From Enterococcus_I eurekensis (GTDB lineage: Bacteria; Bacillota; Bacilli; Lactobacillales; Enterococcaceae): DNA of 64,000 nucleotides. Each line of letters begins with the position of its first letter. Position 1 is the stretch's first letter. Below are positions 26,256 through 34,795 of this stretch, one piece after another. A program made the position numbers and the translations under genes. The DNA lies in NCBI RefSeq assembly GCF_042654605.1, contig NZ_JBHSGT010000013.1, positions 73,344 to 137,343 on the forward strand. Reading direction: 5' to 3'. The notes under the pieces were generated by a model, which saw only the letters and a list, made by a program, of their open reading frames with translations, was not told where the DNA came from and did no database searches.

Positions 26256-26982
26256 AACAGTTAATCTACAAAAAAGTTACGGAGACTTAGAAGTTTTAAA
26301 AGGAATCTCCACTGAAATTAAAAAAGGTGAGATTTTAGCTGTGATTGGTCCCTCTGGTTCAGGTAAATCAACATTTCTTCGTTGTTTAAACTTGATGGAA
26401 CAACCAACTGGTGGTGAAGTCTTCTTTAAAGAAAATTCATTAACCGATAAAGACTTAAAAGAAAGTGACATTGATTTGATTCGTCAGCAAATCGGAATGG
26501 TTTTCCAACACTTTAATTTATTCCCAAATATGACGGTTTTAGAAAATATTATTTTAGCACCGATGAAATTAAAAAAATTATCCAAAGAAGCCGCAACAAA
26601 AATTGCCGAAGAACTTTTGAAAAAAGTCGGATTACTCGATAAAAAAGATGTTTATCCAAGCAAATTATCTGGTGGTCAAAAGCAAAGGGTCGCTATTGCT
26701 CGCGCACTAGCGATGGAACCGGAAGTTATGTTGTTTGATGAACCGACTTCAGCCCTTGATCCTGAAATGGTTAAAGAAGTATTACTCGTTATTCAAGATT
26801 TAGCCAAAAGTCATTTAACAACTGTTATCGTGACACATGAAATGAACTTTGCTAAAAAAATTGCTTCCCGTGTCTTCTTTATTGATAAAGGGGTTATCGT
26901 TGAAGAAGGAACCCCAGAAGAACTCTTTGATCATCCGAAAGAACAACGTACCAAAGAATTTTTAGATCAAATTACTTTTTAG
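26248..26982 (+). CDS. Amino-acid ABC transporter ATP-binding protein (GlnQ/YxeO type)
   Basis: This 244-residue ATPase has Walker A GPSGSGKST (about residues 33-41), Q-loop GMVFQHFNLF, signature LSGGQKQRVAIARAL and Walker B VMLFDEPTSALD followed by the switch-His segment IVTHEM. It overlaps the permease by 8 bp, indicating coupled translation. The canonical motifs show an active importer ATPase of the polar amino-acid family. With the neighbouring permease and lipoprotein it should energise uptake of a polar amino acid or an acylated derivative. Confidence 0.94.
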   Translation: MIKTVNLQKSYGDLEVLKGISTEIKKGEILAVIGPSGSGKSTFLRCLNLMEQPTGGEVFFKENSLTDKDLKESDIDLIRQQIGMVFQHFNLFPNMTVLENIILAPMKLKKLSKEAATKIAEELLKKVGLLDKKDVYPSKLSGGQKQRVAIARALAMEPEVMLFDEPTSALDPEMVKEVLLVIQDLAKSHLTTVIVTHEMNFAKKIASRVFFIDKGVIVEEGTPEELFDHPKEQRTKEFLDQITF

Positions 26983-27006
26983 TACAACAAATTGGAGGAA
27001 AATAAA

Positions 27007-27891
27007 ATGAAAAATAAATTTAAACTAGCCGTGGTTGGCCTATTAACAATGACAGTCTTAGCAGCGTGTGGTGGCGGCTTGACAAATGACACAACAGATG
27101 GTTCAAAATCAGATGCTGGAACCGATCAATTAAGTAAAATTAAAGAAGCTGGAAAAATTGTGATGGCAACGTCACCTGACTTCCCACCTGCTGAATTTTA
27201 TATTTTAAAAGACGGTAAAAAAGAAATAGTAGGAAGCGATGTCGCTTTAATTCAAGCAATTGCCGATGAAATTGGTGTGGAACTTGAAATCAAACCGACT
27301 GACTTTAACGGTGTCTTAGCCAATATTCAAACCGGTAGTGTCGATCTTGGAATTGCTGCTTTCGTAGGAACCGATGAACGTGGCCAAGTGATGGAATTTT
27401 CAGATGGCTATCAACAAGAAGCTGCCGATGGTTTCCAAGGTTTATTAATGACGAAAGAAACTGCTAAAAAATATACTTCGTTAGATGAAATTAAAGAAGC
27501 TAAACTTCAGGTCGGTGCACAAGCCGGTTCAATCCAATATGAACTTGCAACAACGGTTACTGATGAGAAAAAGATCAAACAATTTGGTACAATGGATGCC
27601 GCAATCTTAGCGTTAAACTCTGGTGACGTAGATGCAATTACTGTTTCTACTTCACATGTTATCCCAATGCTTGCAACATTCCCAGATTTAGAAATTTTAC
27701 CGCAAGAAACTTTTGACCTTGATCCTGAACAAAAATACGCAACTAACGTTATTGGTTTTCCAAAAGGACGTGACAACAAAGCTTTGATTGAAGTCGCAAA
27801 CAAAGTAATCAAAGAAAATCTTGAAAATGGTAATTTAGAAAAATGGCGTGCTGAATATACAAAACTTGCAGTCGATGCAATCGAAGAATAG
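27007..27891 (+). CDS. Amino-acid ABC transporter substrate-binding lipoprotein
   Basis: This 294-residue protein starts at the ATG at 27007, with GGAGG 9 nt upstream. The lipobox LAACGGG places the lipidated Cys near residue 21. The mature part is an SBP_bac_3-type domain: GKIVMATSPDFPPAEF, then IVGSDVALIQAIADEIGVELEI (stated by position, about 73-94) and SVDLGIAAFVGTDERG. It should capture the substrate outside the membrane for the adjacent permease. The specific ligand is not readable. The downstream M20 hydrolase suggests an N-acyl amino acid or short conjugate. Confidence 0.92.
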   Translation: MKNKFKLAVVGLLTMTVLAACGGGLTNDTTDGSKSDAGTDQLSKIKEAGKIVMATSPDFPPAEFYILKDGKKEIVGSDVALIQAIADEIGVELEIKPTDFNGVLANIQTGSVDLGIAAFVGTDERGQVMEFSDGYQQEAADGFQGLLMTKETAKKYTSLDEIKEAKLQVGAQAGSIQYELATTVTDEKKIKQFGTMDAAILALNSGDVDAITVSTSHVIPMLATFPDLEILPQETFDLDPEQKYATNVIGFPKGRDNKALIEVANKVIKENLENGNLEKWRAEYTKLAVDAIEE

Positions 27892-27903
27892 GATGGTTTT
27901 AAA

Positions 27904-29085
27904 ATGACTCTTACAGCGAAAGATACCCTTTTACAATCTGTTGAAAATAATATTGATGCTTATATGAATTTAGTTCAAATCATGTATGACAATCCTGAAA
28001 TTGGGAATGAAGAATTTGAAACGATGGCCTTACTCGTAGATTACTTAGATCATGCAGGCTTTAAAACAACTTCCGGTTATGTTGTTCCAACTGGATTTAT
28101 CGGTGAATACGATACTGGTAAACCTGGGCCAACAATTGCCGTAATGTGCGAATTTGATGCCCTACCAGAAGTCGGTCATGGTTGTGGTCATAACTTAATT
28201 GCTGGAATCGGAATCGCGACTGGTGAAGCGGTTAAAAAAATTATTGATCAATTTGGTGGGAAGTTACTTGTAGTTGGAACCCCTGCAGAAGAAAACTTTG
28301 GTGGGAAAGTCAGCATGTCTGACGCTGGTGTCTTTGATGATGTCGACGTTGCTTTGATGGTACATCCTGGTAGCCATAACGGTGTTGGCGGTCGTTCAAG
28401 CGCCTTGAATCCAATTAAATTTGAATTCTTCGGTAAAAACGCTCATGGTTGTAACCCACAAGCTGGCGCTTCTGCACTTGATGCAGCCGTGATGAGCTAC
28501 TTACAAATCAATTTAATTCGTCAATTTGTTAATCCACACACTTATATTCATGGTGTGATTAAAGATGGTGGCGAAGCGGCTAACGTTATTCCAGGCTACG
28601 CTTCACTAGAGTATTACTTCCGCGCACCTACAATGGCTTACGCAAAAGAAATTACTGAAAAAGCCATGACAGCAGTTGAAGGTGTTGCACTAGCCAATGG
28701 TGTAACGTTTAAATCATCTATTTATGAATGTCCTTACGATGATACTGTTATCAACTACTTATTGGCTGATATCTTAACTGAAAAATATGAAGAACTAGGC
28801 TTAACCGATATTCACCCAGTTGATGAAGTCGCTACCGGTTCAACCGACGTTGGTGCCGTAAGTTACAAATGCCCGACGATTCAAGGCTTTATCAAAATTT
28901 GTGGACCAGAAGTCGGTGCCCACACAAAAGAAATGGCTAACGCAACGATTTCTCCAGATGGTAAAAACGGCTTAATCAAAGCTGCTCAAGGACTGTCGTT
29001 AACGATTCTTGAACTACTAGAAAATCCAGAAAAACTAGCCGCGGTTAAACAAGAATTTGATGAAACAATTGCAAGCTTAACCTAA
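27904..29085 (+). CDS. M20-family amidohydrolase (aminoacylase-like)
   Basis: This 393-residue cytoplasmic metal-dependent hydrolase has EFDALPEVGHGCGHNLIAG (residues of about 81-99), carrying the metal ligands. The catalytic Glu lies in GTPAEENFGGK, and HPGSHNGVGG, then a dimerisation insert with HGCNPQAG, follow. The family deacylates N-acyl amino acids or cleaves aminobenzoyl-glutamate-like amides. It is the last gene of the ABC operon, 12 bp after the lipoprotein, so transported substrate is probably an acylated amino acid hydrolysed after entry. This resembles the Bacillus yxeMNO-yxeP layout. Confidence 0.9.
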   Translation: MTLTAKDTLLQSVENNIDAYMNLVQIMYDNPEIGNEEFETMALLVDYLDHAGFKTTSGYVVPTGFIGEYDTGKPGPTIAVMCEFDALPEVGHGCGHNLIAGIGIATGEAVKKIIDQFGGKLLVVGTPAEENFGGKVSMSDAGVFDDVDVALMVHPGSHNGVGGRSSALNPIKFEFFGKNAHGCNPQAGASALDAAVMSYLQINLIRQFVNPHTYIHGVIKDGGEAANVIPGYASLEYYFRAPTMAYAKEITEKAMTAVEGVALANGVTFKSSIYECPYDDTVINYLLADILTEKYEELGLTDIHPVDEVATGSTDVGAVSYKCPTIQGFIKICGPEVGAHTKEMANATISPDGKNGLIKAAQGLSLTILELLENPEKLAAVKQEFDETIASLT

Positions 29086-29087
29086 TA

Positions 29088-29135
29088 GAAAAACAGCTGT
29101 CGAAAATCGTCTGATTTCCTCGACAGCTGTTTTAT
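29088..29135. terminator. Bidirectional terminator between the M20 and vanZ genes
   Basis: AAAACAGCTGTCGA / TCGACAGCTGTTTT hairpin between convergent genes. Confidence 0.9.
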
Positions 29136-29648
29136 TTAATTTGCCATAAAGATTAACGCTACTAGAATTAAAAAGCTAGCAGTTGCAATCGTGGCTAAAA
29201 TATTAAAGATTTTATTGGTTTTTTGTCGACTTTTTAAGATTTTAACTGATACGCGATCGAACAAGATCCCTAACAAGCCTCCAAAAGTATTACCAATTAA
29301 ATCGGTGATATCGCTAGCTCCAATCGTAAAAAGATATTGAATAACTTCAATTGATAAACTCGTGAAGCCCACAATTGCGACTAATTTAACTATCGCGCTA
29401 TTTGGCTTTAGCATCGCTAAGTAAATACCAAACGGCACGAAAGCTAAAATATTCATATAGATTTCTGAAAAATCAACTTGTTGATTCACGATGGCAGAGT
29501 CACCATAGGGGATCAGATTAATGGAACGTAGTTGTGTTAATTCATGAATTGAGAAACTCATTTTAAAAATAATCACCCAAATAATCACCACAAAATAAAT
29601 CAGGAATAACCCCAGCATCCATCTTGTTTGCTTCTTTGATTGAATCAT
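29136..29648 (-). CDS. VanZ family membrane protein
   Basis: This 170-residue protein has four membrane segments, at about residues 11-29, 65-83, 89-107 and 147-167. VanZ hallmarks are the N-terminal LRSINLIPYGD and the loop segments FSEIYMNILAFVPFGIYLA (about 60-78), IEVIQYLFTIGASDITDLIGN (by position). VanZ proteins give low-level teicoplanin tolerance in enterococci, but most chromosomal relatives have no proven function. No van operon is nearby, so it is simply a VanZ-like protein. It follows the ABC permease by 21 bp and may be co-transcribed with the exporter. Confidence 0.88.
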   Translation of the reverse strand: MIQSKKQTRWMLGLFLIYFVVIIWVIIFKMSFSIHELTQLRSINLIPYGDSAIVNQQVDFSEIYMNILAFVPFGIYLAMLKPNSAIVKLVAIVGFTSLSIEVIQYLFTIGASDITDLIGNTFGGLLGILFDRVSVKILKSRQKTNKIFNILATIATASFLILVALIFMAN

Positions 29649-29669
29649 AAACTATTCCTTTCGAATTTC

Positions 29670-31262
29670 TTACTCTAAACGATCCCAAAACCGTCGTTTG
29701 TAAAAATAAAGAATCGCACCACAAATGAGCAATAGACTACCAATAACTACTGGTGTTAAAGGCATAAATGGTAAGGTAAAGGTAGCAAATGCATACCCTG
29801 CGACTACTAATGCCCCGACAAACATCCCGACCATAATGAAGATGCCCATTAGAATCGTACCACCACCACGTTGAAAAAGTTGGTTGATACTTGTCCAGTT
29901 TGTCAGTAATAAACGATAATCTCGGGCAAAGTAGATTGTACTCATCACGAAACTCCCAAGCACCGCACCTAAAATTCCAGCAACTAGCAATAAAGGTGAC
30001 AATTTTAAGAAAATACTAGCAACAACAATTGTCCCTACCGTAATTATCACTTGAATTAAAAAGCCAATTCGAAATTTTTCTTTTAAGTAGGCTTTTCTAG
30101 AAAATGGTAATGTACGAATAAAGTCGTAATTTTCACGGTCTAAAGAGATTAGATTAGCAACAAATGACGTTTGATTACATGACATATATGCGATAAACAT
30201 TCCGACTACAAAGACGACCCCGACTAAACGATTCGGTAAGCCTTCGCTTGCCAATTGATTGATCACACTCCCAAAAGAAAAAAGCATAATAATCGGAATA
30301 ACTGCTGTACTTGACAGAACTTGCATCGCAATATTCGGTTCTTTAATTAATTGCCAATTATAAGAACGTAATAATTGTTGTGTTGTTTGACCATTTTTTC
30401 GTTTTCTTTTTTTGAATGTTTCAGCAGTCGACACGGTCATCAATTGTTCGTATAAACGAGGTAAAAAGAAAACTTTAATACATAAAGCTAAAATCACAAA
30501 AAGACCAATTAATAATCCCCAACCAAGCAATCCCTTACCCGTCAAAGGTGCTGTTATTGCCCAATGGATTGGTAACAACGGGAGCATCGCTGTTCGATCT
30601 AAAATTTGACTGTCATTTCCAACATTATTCTCTGATAATTGCATAAACAAAATACCCGCGACAGCCAAAACGGTTGAGAACAACATCAAACCAGTCGTCA
30701 TTAATTTTTTATGTTTTTGAAAAACTTTTGTCCGCGTTAACGCTAAGACGATTAATGAACAAATAAATAGCATTGTCCCCAAAATTAAAAGGAACGCCAA
30801 GAAACCTAAAATAACAGCTAAAAACACCCAATTTCCTGCCTGCCACGCAGTTAAACTAAACAAGACAAATAACGGTAAAATATAGGGTACCACCGTCAAT
30901 GTCACTGCTAAAATTTTCGATAGGAATATTTCCGATTGTCGAAAAGGTAGCGGGAGATAGGCTTCTAAATCTTTGCTTTCAAAGAAGACATTATAGATGA
31001 CTGAAATCCCCTGTGACATGGCTAGTAAGCCAAATAAAGCAATGTATAAAGTAAAATAGCCCGGCATTTTCGAAAAATCAATTACAAATAAAATCGCACC
31101 ATAAACGCCCGTAAAAATGGCTGCTAGCAAAACGTATTGCATCACTATCGCCTGGGTTAATTTTTTACCCGATTTCCCTTTGCGACGCGCTTGATCGGTG
31201 TATTGAGGATTCGTGTACAGTAACGACGTCCGTAACAAAGCGGACAGTTTTTGTTTATTCAT
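29670..31262 (-). CDS. ABC-2 type exporter permease
   Basis: This 530-residue integral membrane protein begins at the ATG at 31262, inside the end of the ATPase gene and preceded by GTGAGGCG, indicating translational coupling. About twelve hydrophobic segments are visible. The cytoplasmic N-terminus (RRKGKSGKKL) and the central hydrophilic stretch (KKRKRKNGQTTQQLLRSYNWQ, by position about 285-305) are basic. The layout matches large lactic-acid-bacterial ABC-2 permeases paired with a YxlF-like ATPase. The substrate is unknown; drugs, peptides or lipids are possible. Confidence 0.83.
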   Translation of the reverse strand: MNKQKLSALLRTSLLYTNPQYTDQARRKGKSGKKLTQAIVMQYVLLAAIFTGVYGAILFVIDFSKMPGYFTLYIALFGLLAMSQGISVIYNVFFESKDLEAYLPLPFRQSEIFLSKILAVTLTVVPYILPLFVLFSLTAWQAGNWVFLAVILGFLAFLLILGTMLFICSLIVLALTRTKVFQKHKKLMTTGLMLFSTVLAVAGILFMQLSENNVGNDSQILDRTAMLPLLPIHWAITAPLTGKGLLGWGLLIGLFVILALCIKVFFLPRLYEQLMTVSTAETFKKRKRKNGQTTQQLLRSYNWQLIKEPNIAMQVLSSTAVIPIIMLFSFGSVINQLASEGLPNRLVGVVFVVGMFIAYMSCNQTSFVANLISLDRENYDFIRTLPFSRKAYLKEKFRIGFLIQVIITVGTIVVASIFLKLSPLLLVAGILGAVLGSFVMSTIYFARDYRLLLTNWTSINQLFQRGGGTILMGIFIMVGMFVGALVVAGYAFATFTLPFMPLTPVVIGSLLLICGAILYFYKRRFWDRLE

Positions 31263-32025
31263 GCGCCTCACCATTTAAACTATCTCCCGCAGCACTTTGA
31301 CGACCCGCCATTTTTAAATAAATGGACTCCAATGACTCGCCTGGTGATTGCGCTAATAAATCATCGGTATTTCCCTGATAAATCAATTCGCCTTTTTTCA
31401 AAATCGCCAATTCATCGCATAGTTGTTGAGCCGTATCTAAAACATGGGTTGAAAATATCACGGTATTACCGCGAGCGGCATGTTGTTTCATCATTTCTTT
31501 TAAATCAAAAGCCGCTTGCGGATCAAGGCCTGTCATTGGTTCGTCTAACACCCAAATATCTGGATCTGGTAAAAGCGCTCCGATTAAAATCGTTTTTTGA
31601 CGCATCCCATGAGAAAAGCTGCCAATTGCTTCATCTTGATGGCTGAACATATCAAATAGATTCGCTAATTCTTGGATCCGGGCCTCTTTCTTTTCCTTGC
31701 TCATTTCATATGCCGCTGCAATCAAGTCCCAATACTCAGCAGCTGACAATTGTAAAAATAAATCGGGCGTGTCGGGAACATAGCCAATGCGTTGCTTAAT
31801 CGCTAGACGATTCGCACTCAACTCTTGCCCGTCAACGATAATTTGACCACTCGTTGGATCAAGCACAGAGACTAAACTCTTAATTGTCGTTGATTTTCCT
31901 GCACCGTTATGACCTAAAAAGCCAAAAATCTCCCCTGTTTTAATTGTTAAATTCAAATTATCAAGTGCAACTTTCTTACCATATTTTTTCGTAACCCCTT
32001 TAAATTCAATCATGTACTCCCTCAT
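31255..32025 (-). CDS. ABC exporter ATP-binding protein
   Basis: This 256-residue ATPase has Walker A GHNGAGKST (about residues 38-46), a Q-loop near IGYVPDTPDLFLQL, the signature-like FSHGMRQKTILIGALL and Walker B IWVLDEPMTGLDPQ, then the switch STHVLD. The signature SHGMRQK is a relaxed form of LSGGQ, common in this drug/bacitracin exporter group. It is paired with the ABC-2 permease, whose start it overlaps. Substrate unknown. It resembles EcsA (37.6 kb), but the partner permease is different. Confidence 0.88.
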   Translation of the reverse strand: MREYMIEFKGVTKKYGKKVALDNLNLTIKTGEIFGFLGHNGAGKSTTIKSLVSVLDPTSGQIIVDGQELSANRLAIKQRIGYVPDTPDLFLQLSAAEYWDLIAAAYEMSKEKKEARIQELANLFDMFSHQDEAIGSFSHGMRQKTILIGALLPDPDIWVLDEPMTGLDPQAAFDLKEMMKQHAARGNTVIFSTHVLDTAQQLCDELAILKKGELIYQGNTDDLLAQSPGESLESIYLKMAGRQSAAGDSLNGEAHE

Positions 32026-32361
32026 TTCTTTGATTTATGAACTATTTTAAGTGTAACGTTAATTGAAGTACCTGTCTATGGTCCTTAGGATGGATTTAGG
32101 AGTAAAGGAGAAATACAAGAATAGGTTATTTCAGCACTAATAATCAAAGATGGATACAAGTAAACTCTGTTATTCGATTCGTATTCGTGCTAAAAAAGCC
32201 CACAGGTCTTAACCTCCAGACTTTTATTTAGAGTGCTAGTTTAATAGTAAATGACAATAGACACAAATTAATTCTTTTCCTCATAAAAAAATTCTTTCTA
32301 AAACCTACGATAGATTTGAGTAAATTCCAGGCACACATATATAACGCTTTCAATTGATGAA
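32026..32361. other. 336-bp gap without a recognised gene
   Basis: The gap lies between the ABC ATPase start and the 43-residue peptide stop. A weak hairpin near 32192-32225 (AGTCTGGAGG.../...GGGCTTTTTT on the minus strand) could end transcription of the small peptide gene. Nothing else is visible. Confidence 0.4.
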
Positions 32362-32493
32362 TTATTGTTTATCCCTAATTTCTTCAAGTACTCGGAGAAT
32401 CTTCTGACAATACTTGAAAAACAATACAACCGCCAAAAACTTGAAGAGTATAACAACCCAATTAAAAATCAATACAAATTCTGCCATTGCCAT
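32362..32493 (-). CDS. Small single-pass membrane peptide (43 residues)
   Basis: A minus-strand frame starts at the ATG at 32493, with AGGAGGT 8 nt upstream. It reads MAMAEFVLIFNWVVILFKF and so on, ending EEIRDKQ. Residues 5-27 form one hydrophobic helix, followed by a basic then mixed-charge tail. Two further in-frame ATGs (32499 and 32487) fit the spacing less well. The ribosome binding site and helix-plus-charged-tail design make it likely real. The size and design resemble type I toxin peptides, but no antisense RNA is evident, so a toxin role is only a possibility. Confidence 0.6.
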   Translation of the reverse strand: MAMAEFVLIFNWVVILFKFLAVVLFFKYCQKILRVLEEIRDKQ

Positions 32494-32637
32494 TACCATT
32501 ACCTCCTATTCTATTAATGATACATTTATTAAAACATATCATTATATAAAAGTTAATGCAATTTTTTATACATAAAAAACTAAATAGCCTGCCTTATCCC
32601 CTTGCCATAATGCGATTTATATCACATTCCATAACAA

Positions 32638-32700
32638 AAAAAAGCAACGCATATTTTCCTACTGTCATTTGACATTCAGAATAGATATAGTTGCTTTTAC
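32638..32700 (-). terminator. Hairpin terminator at the downstream edge of the repeat array
   Basis: The minus strand reads AAAAGCAAC, a 45-nt partly paired interior, GTTGCTTTT and then TTTTG. It would end minus-strand transcripts that cross the 33-kb array. Confidence 0.65.
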
Positions 32701-33519
32701 TATAATTTGCAGAAAAATAAAAAAGCCATTTTTTTCCAGATCTTTGCTTATTTATCGTAGCTTAACGATTGGTTTATAGCCTCTTATTGAAACGGCATAA
32801 AAAAGTAGGTACTGCGGAGATAAGTAGCCTCAGAACAAATCAAAAAACGATTTTTTCTAAGGCTCTCTTATCTCTTGCACCTGGGCACTTTTTATAGCCT
32901 CTTAGCGAAACGGCATTTTTGAAGCAATGTCTCGGTAATAAGCTGGAATCTTTTTGAAAGTAAAAGACACTTTCAAACGTTTCCTTGCTTATTACTCGTC
33001 ATTAACCGCTTCAAGAATAGCCTCTTATTGAAACGGCATTTTTGAAGCAATGTCTCGGTAATAAGCTGGAATCTTTTTGAAAGTAAAAGACACTTTCAAA
33101 CGTTTCCTTGCTTATTACTCGTCATTAACCGCTTCAAGAATAGCCTCTTACTTGAAACGGCATAATTTAATCAGCTACTCAGAAATAAGCCAATCTGGAA
33201 AAAATGAAAAAGCCATTTCTTTCCAGATTTTTGCTTATTTATCGTAGCTAAACGATTAATTTATAGCCTCTTATTGAAACGGCATTTTTGAAGCAATGTC
33301 TCGGTAATAAGCTGGAATCTTTTTGAAAGTAAAAGACACTTTCAAACGTTTCCTTGCTTATTACTCGTCATTAACCGCTTCAAGAATAGCCTCTTATTTG
33401 AAACGGCATAATTTAATCAGCTACTCAGAAATAAGCCAATCTGGAAAAAATGAAAAAGCCATTTTTTTCCAGATCTTTGCTTATTTATCGTAGCTTAACG
33501 ATTAATTTATAGCCTCTTA
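32700..33519 (+). repeat. Hairpin-repeat array, locus 2 (seven direct repeats, ~122-bp period)
   Basis: The direct repeat GCCTCTTATTGAAACGGCAT, with flanking ATA, occurs at 32775, 32893, 33017, 33140, 33262 and 33386, and in part at 33508 (start positions). Spacing is 118-124 bp. Each interval is an imperfect palindrome. Class A (three almost identical copies: 32917-33016, 33040-33139, 33286-33385) has arms TTGAAGC/GCTTCAA, GTAATAAGC/GCTTATTAC and TTGAAAG/CTTTCAA. Class B (33164-33261, 33410-33507, and a truncated copy at 32700-32774) has AGCTAC/GTAGCT, AATAAGC/GCTTATT and TCTGGAAA/TTTCCAGA. Class C (32799-32892) has GAGATAAG/CTTATCTC. The array ends in the stop codon of the deaminase remnant. 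Confidence 0.92.
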
Positions 33520-34190
33520 ATATACTTTGGTTGTTTTGGTTGTTTCTACGGTGATTTTTCCGTTTTTGATGACGTATAGGCGTGTTGGGATGTCAATAAT
33601 GGCATCGTGTACGTGTTTTGTATCTAAGACGACTAAGTCTGCTTTGTTGCCTTCTGCGATTCCGTATCCTTCTAAGCGTAACGCCTTAGCGGGATTTTCA
33701 GTAATCATTGGTAAAACTGTTGGTAAGTCATCGGCACCACCTAAATGTGCGACTGGTATCGCAAGCATCGCCGTTTGTAAGATATCCCCATTACCATATG
33801 GCGTAAAGGCATTGCAAATATTATTTGTTGCAATACAAACATTCACACCTCCGTCGCGTAATTTACGGATTGGTGTCACCGCTCGACGAACATTGTACTC
33901 ATCATTACGTGCCCTAAATGTAAATCCGTAGCCGGTAAGGCCATCACATTAATTTTTGCTTCTGCCATTAAAGCAATGATGGGATCTAGTTCTTCTTTAG
34001 GCAAAGCATGTAGCGCGGTCAAATGTCCCACTGAAACACGCCCTTGATAACCTTCTGCAATGTTTTTTTACACAAGTATTCAATATTCATATTATCTGCT
34101 TCATCGCCGCTTGGTCTCCCACTACTTTCTAAACCCACGAGATAATGGACCACTCCTGACCAATCTAGACTAGTATGTTGCATTTTTCAA
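33517..34190 (-). pseudogene. Cytosine-deaminase-like amidohydrolase, decayed 3' portion
   Basis: Residues before the stop at 33517 read as the C-terminus of a CodA-type amidohydrolase: GGVNVCIATNNICNAFTPYG, GDILQTAMLA, NPAKALRLEGYGI and KADLVVLD. Farther upstream (34060-33900) other frames encode EGYQGRVSVGHLTALHALP and INVMALPATDLHLG, typical of the middle of the same protein. At least two frameshifts separate the parts, and the N-terminal third is absent. The fragment joins the DUF2877-like remnant at about 34190. The ancestral enzyme would have deaminated cytosine or a similar ring amide. Its stop overlaps the first direct repeat of the hairpin array. Confidence 0.82.
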
Positions 34191-34601
34191 AGATTTCAAA
34201 TATCCTGCCGTCAAGCGGTAGATCGGTTTTTTCTTTGAGCTTTGTATTTTTTAAAACTCTTTTAAGTAAAAAGTAAGCCATTTTCTTTTAATGATAACTG
34301 ACGGACGTCTAATGAACATGTTTCAATTCCAGTTAACGGTAGATGGTAAATGTTCTTTTGGCTATAGAAACAAATTCTTTATCGCTAACTTTGACAAAAT
34401 CACCGCGTTGTACATACGGTGAACTTCTTCAAAAATATTTTGGGGTAAATACAAACCGTAACTTACCAAATATTCAAAAAAACTTGAAACATTGATTAGC
34501 AGTTTTCCTACTTGTAAGTTAAATGAATAAGGAAACACGCTATGAACGCTTCCTAACTTTGCAAATTGCTCAATTGGATGAATAAATTCACTAATTTTCA
34601 T
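34191..34601 (-). pseudogene. DUF2877 (AllH-like) gene, 5' remnant
   Basis: The ATG at 34601 has GGGAGGAA upstream, and 79 residues follow (KISEFIHPIEQFAKLGSVHS, FNLQVGKLLINVSS and so on). The frame is then broken, but nearby frames continue with EHLPSTVNWN, CSLDVRQLSLKENGLLFT and a stop. This N-terminal region resembles DUF2877/AllH proteins found in allantoin, oxamate or purine catabolic clusters; the match is from memory, so moderate. The 3' two-thirds is missing, replaced by the deaminase remnant, so one deletion probably fused the two. Confidence 0.65.
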
Positions 34602-34744
34602 CTGGTTCCTCCCTTCAATAACCTCCCTTTGTTTTCAATATTATCAGATTTATACGAACTTCACCAATTCCAAGACTGCCTTCTTTTTTACTCTATCAAC
34701 TTATCTTTATCAATAAAGATAGCGTTTACAAAATTTCCGAAAAA

Positions 34745-34785
34745 ACAAAAAAACCCCCTCTATTTTGAATAGAAGAAGCTCTAAA
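34745..34785 (-). terminator. Probable terminator after trmB
   Basis: The minus strand reads TTCTTCTATT, a short loop, AATAGAGGGGG and then TTTTTTT. The stem includes G-T pairs. Confidence 0.6.
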
Positions 34786-34795
34786 ATTTTATATA

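Noticed and set aside
29136..29648. Glycopeptide resistance from the VanZ-like gene
   Set aside because: No vanHAX or regulator is near, and VanZ-like proteins are common in sensitive bacteria.
32700..33519. CRISPR array reading of the periodic repeats
   Set aside because: The intervals are ~98 bp, palindromic and repeated among themselves, not unique spacers, and no cas gene is present.
32700..33519. Integron attC-like cassette array
   Set aside because: Although hairpins of ~100 bp resemble attC sites, no coding cassettes lie between them and no integrase is seen.
33527..33931. A 134-codon plus-strand frame
   Set aside because: It is antisense to the conserved deaminase C-terminus and has no ribosome binding site or recognisable protein features.
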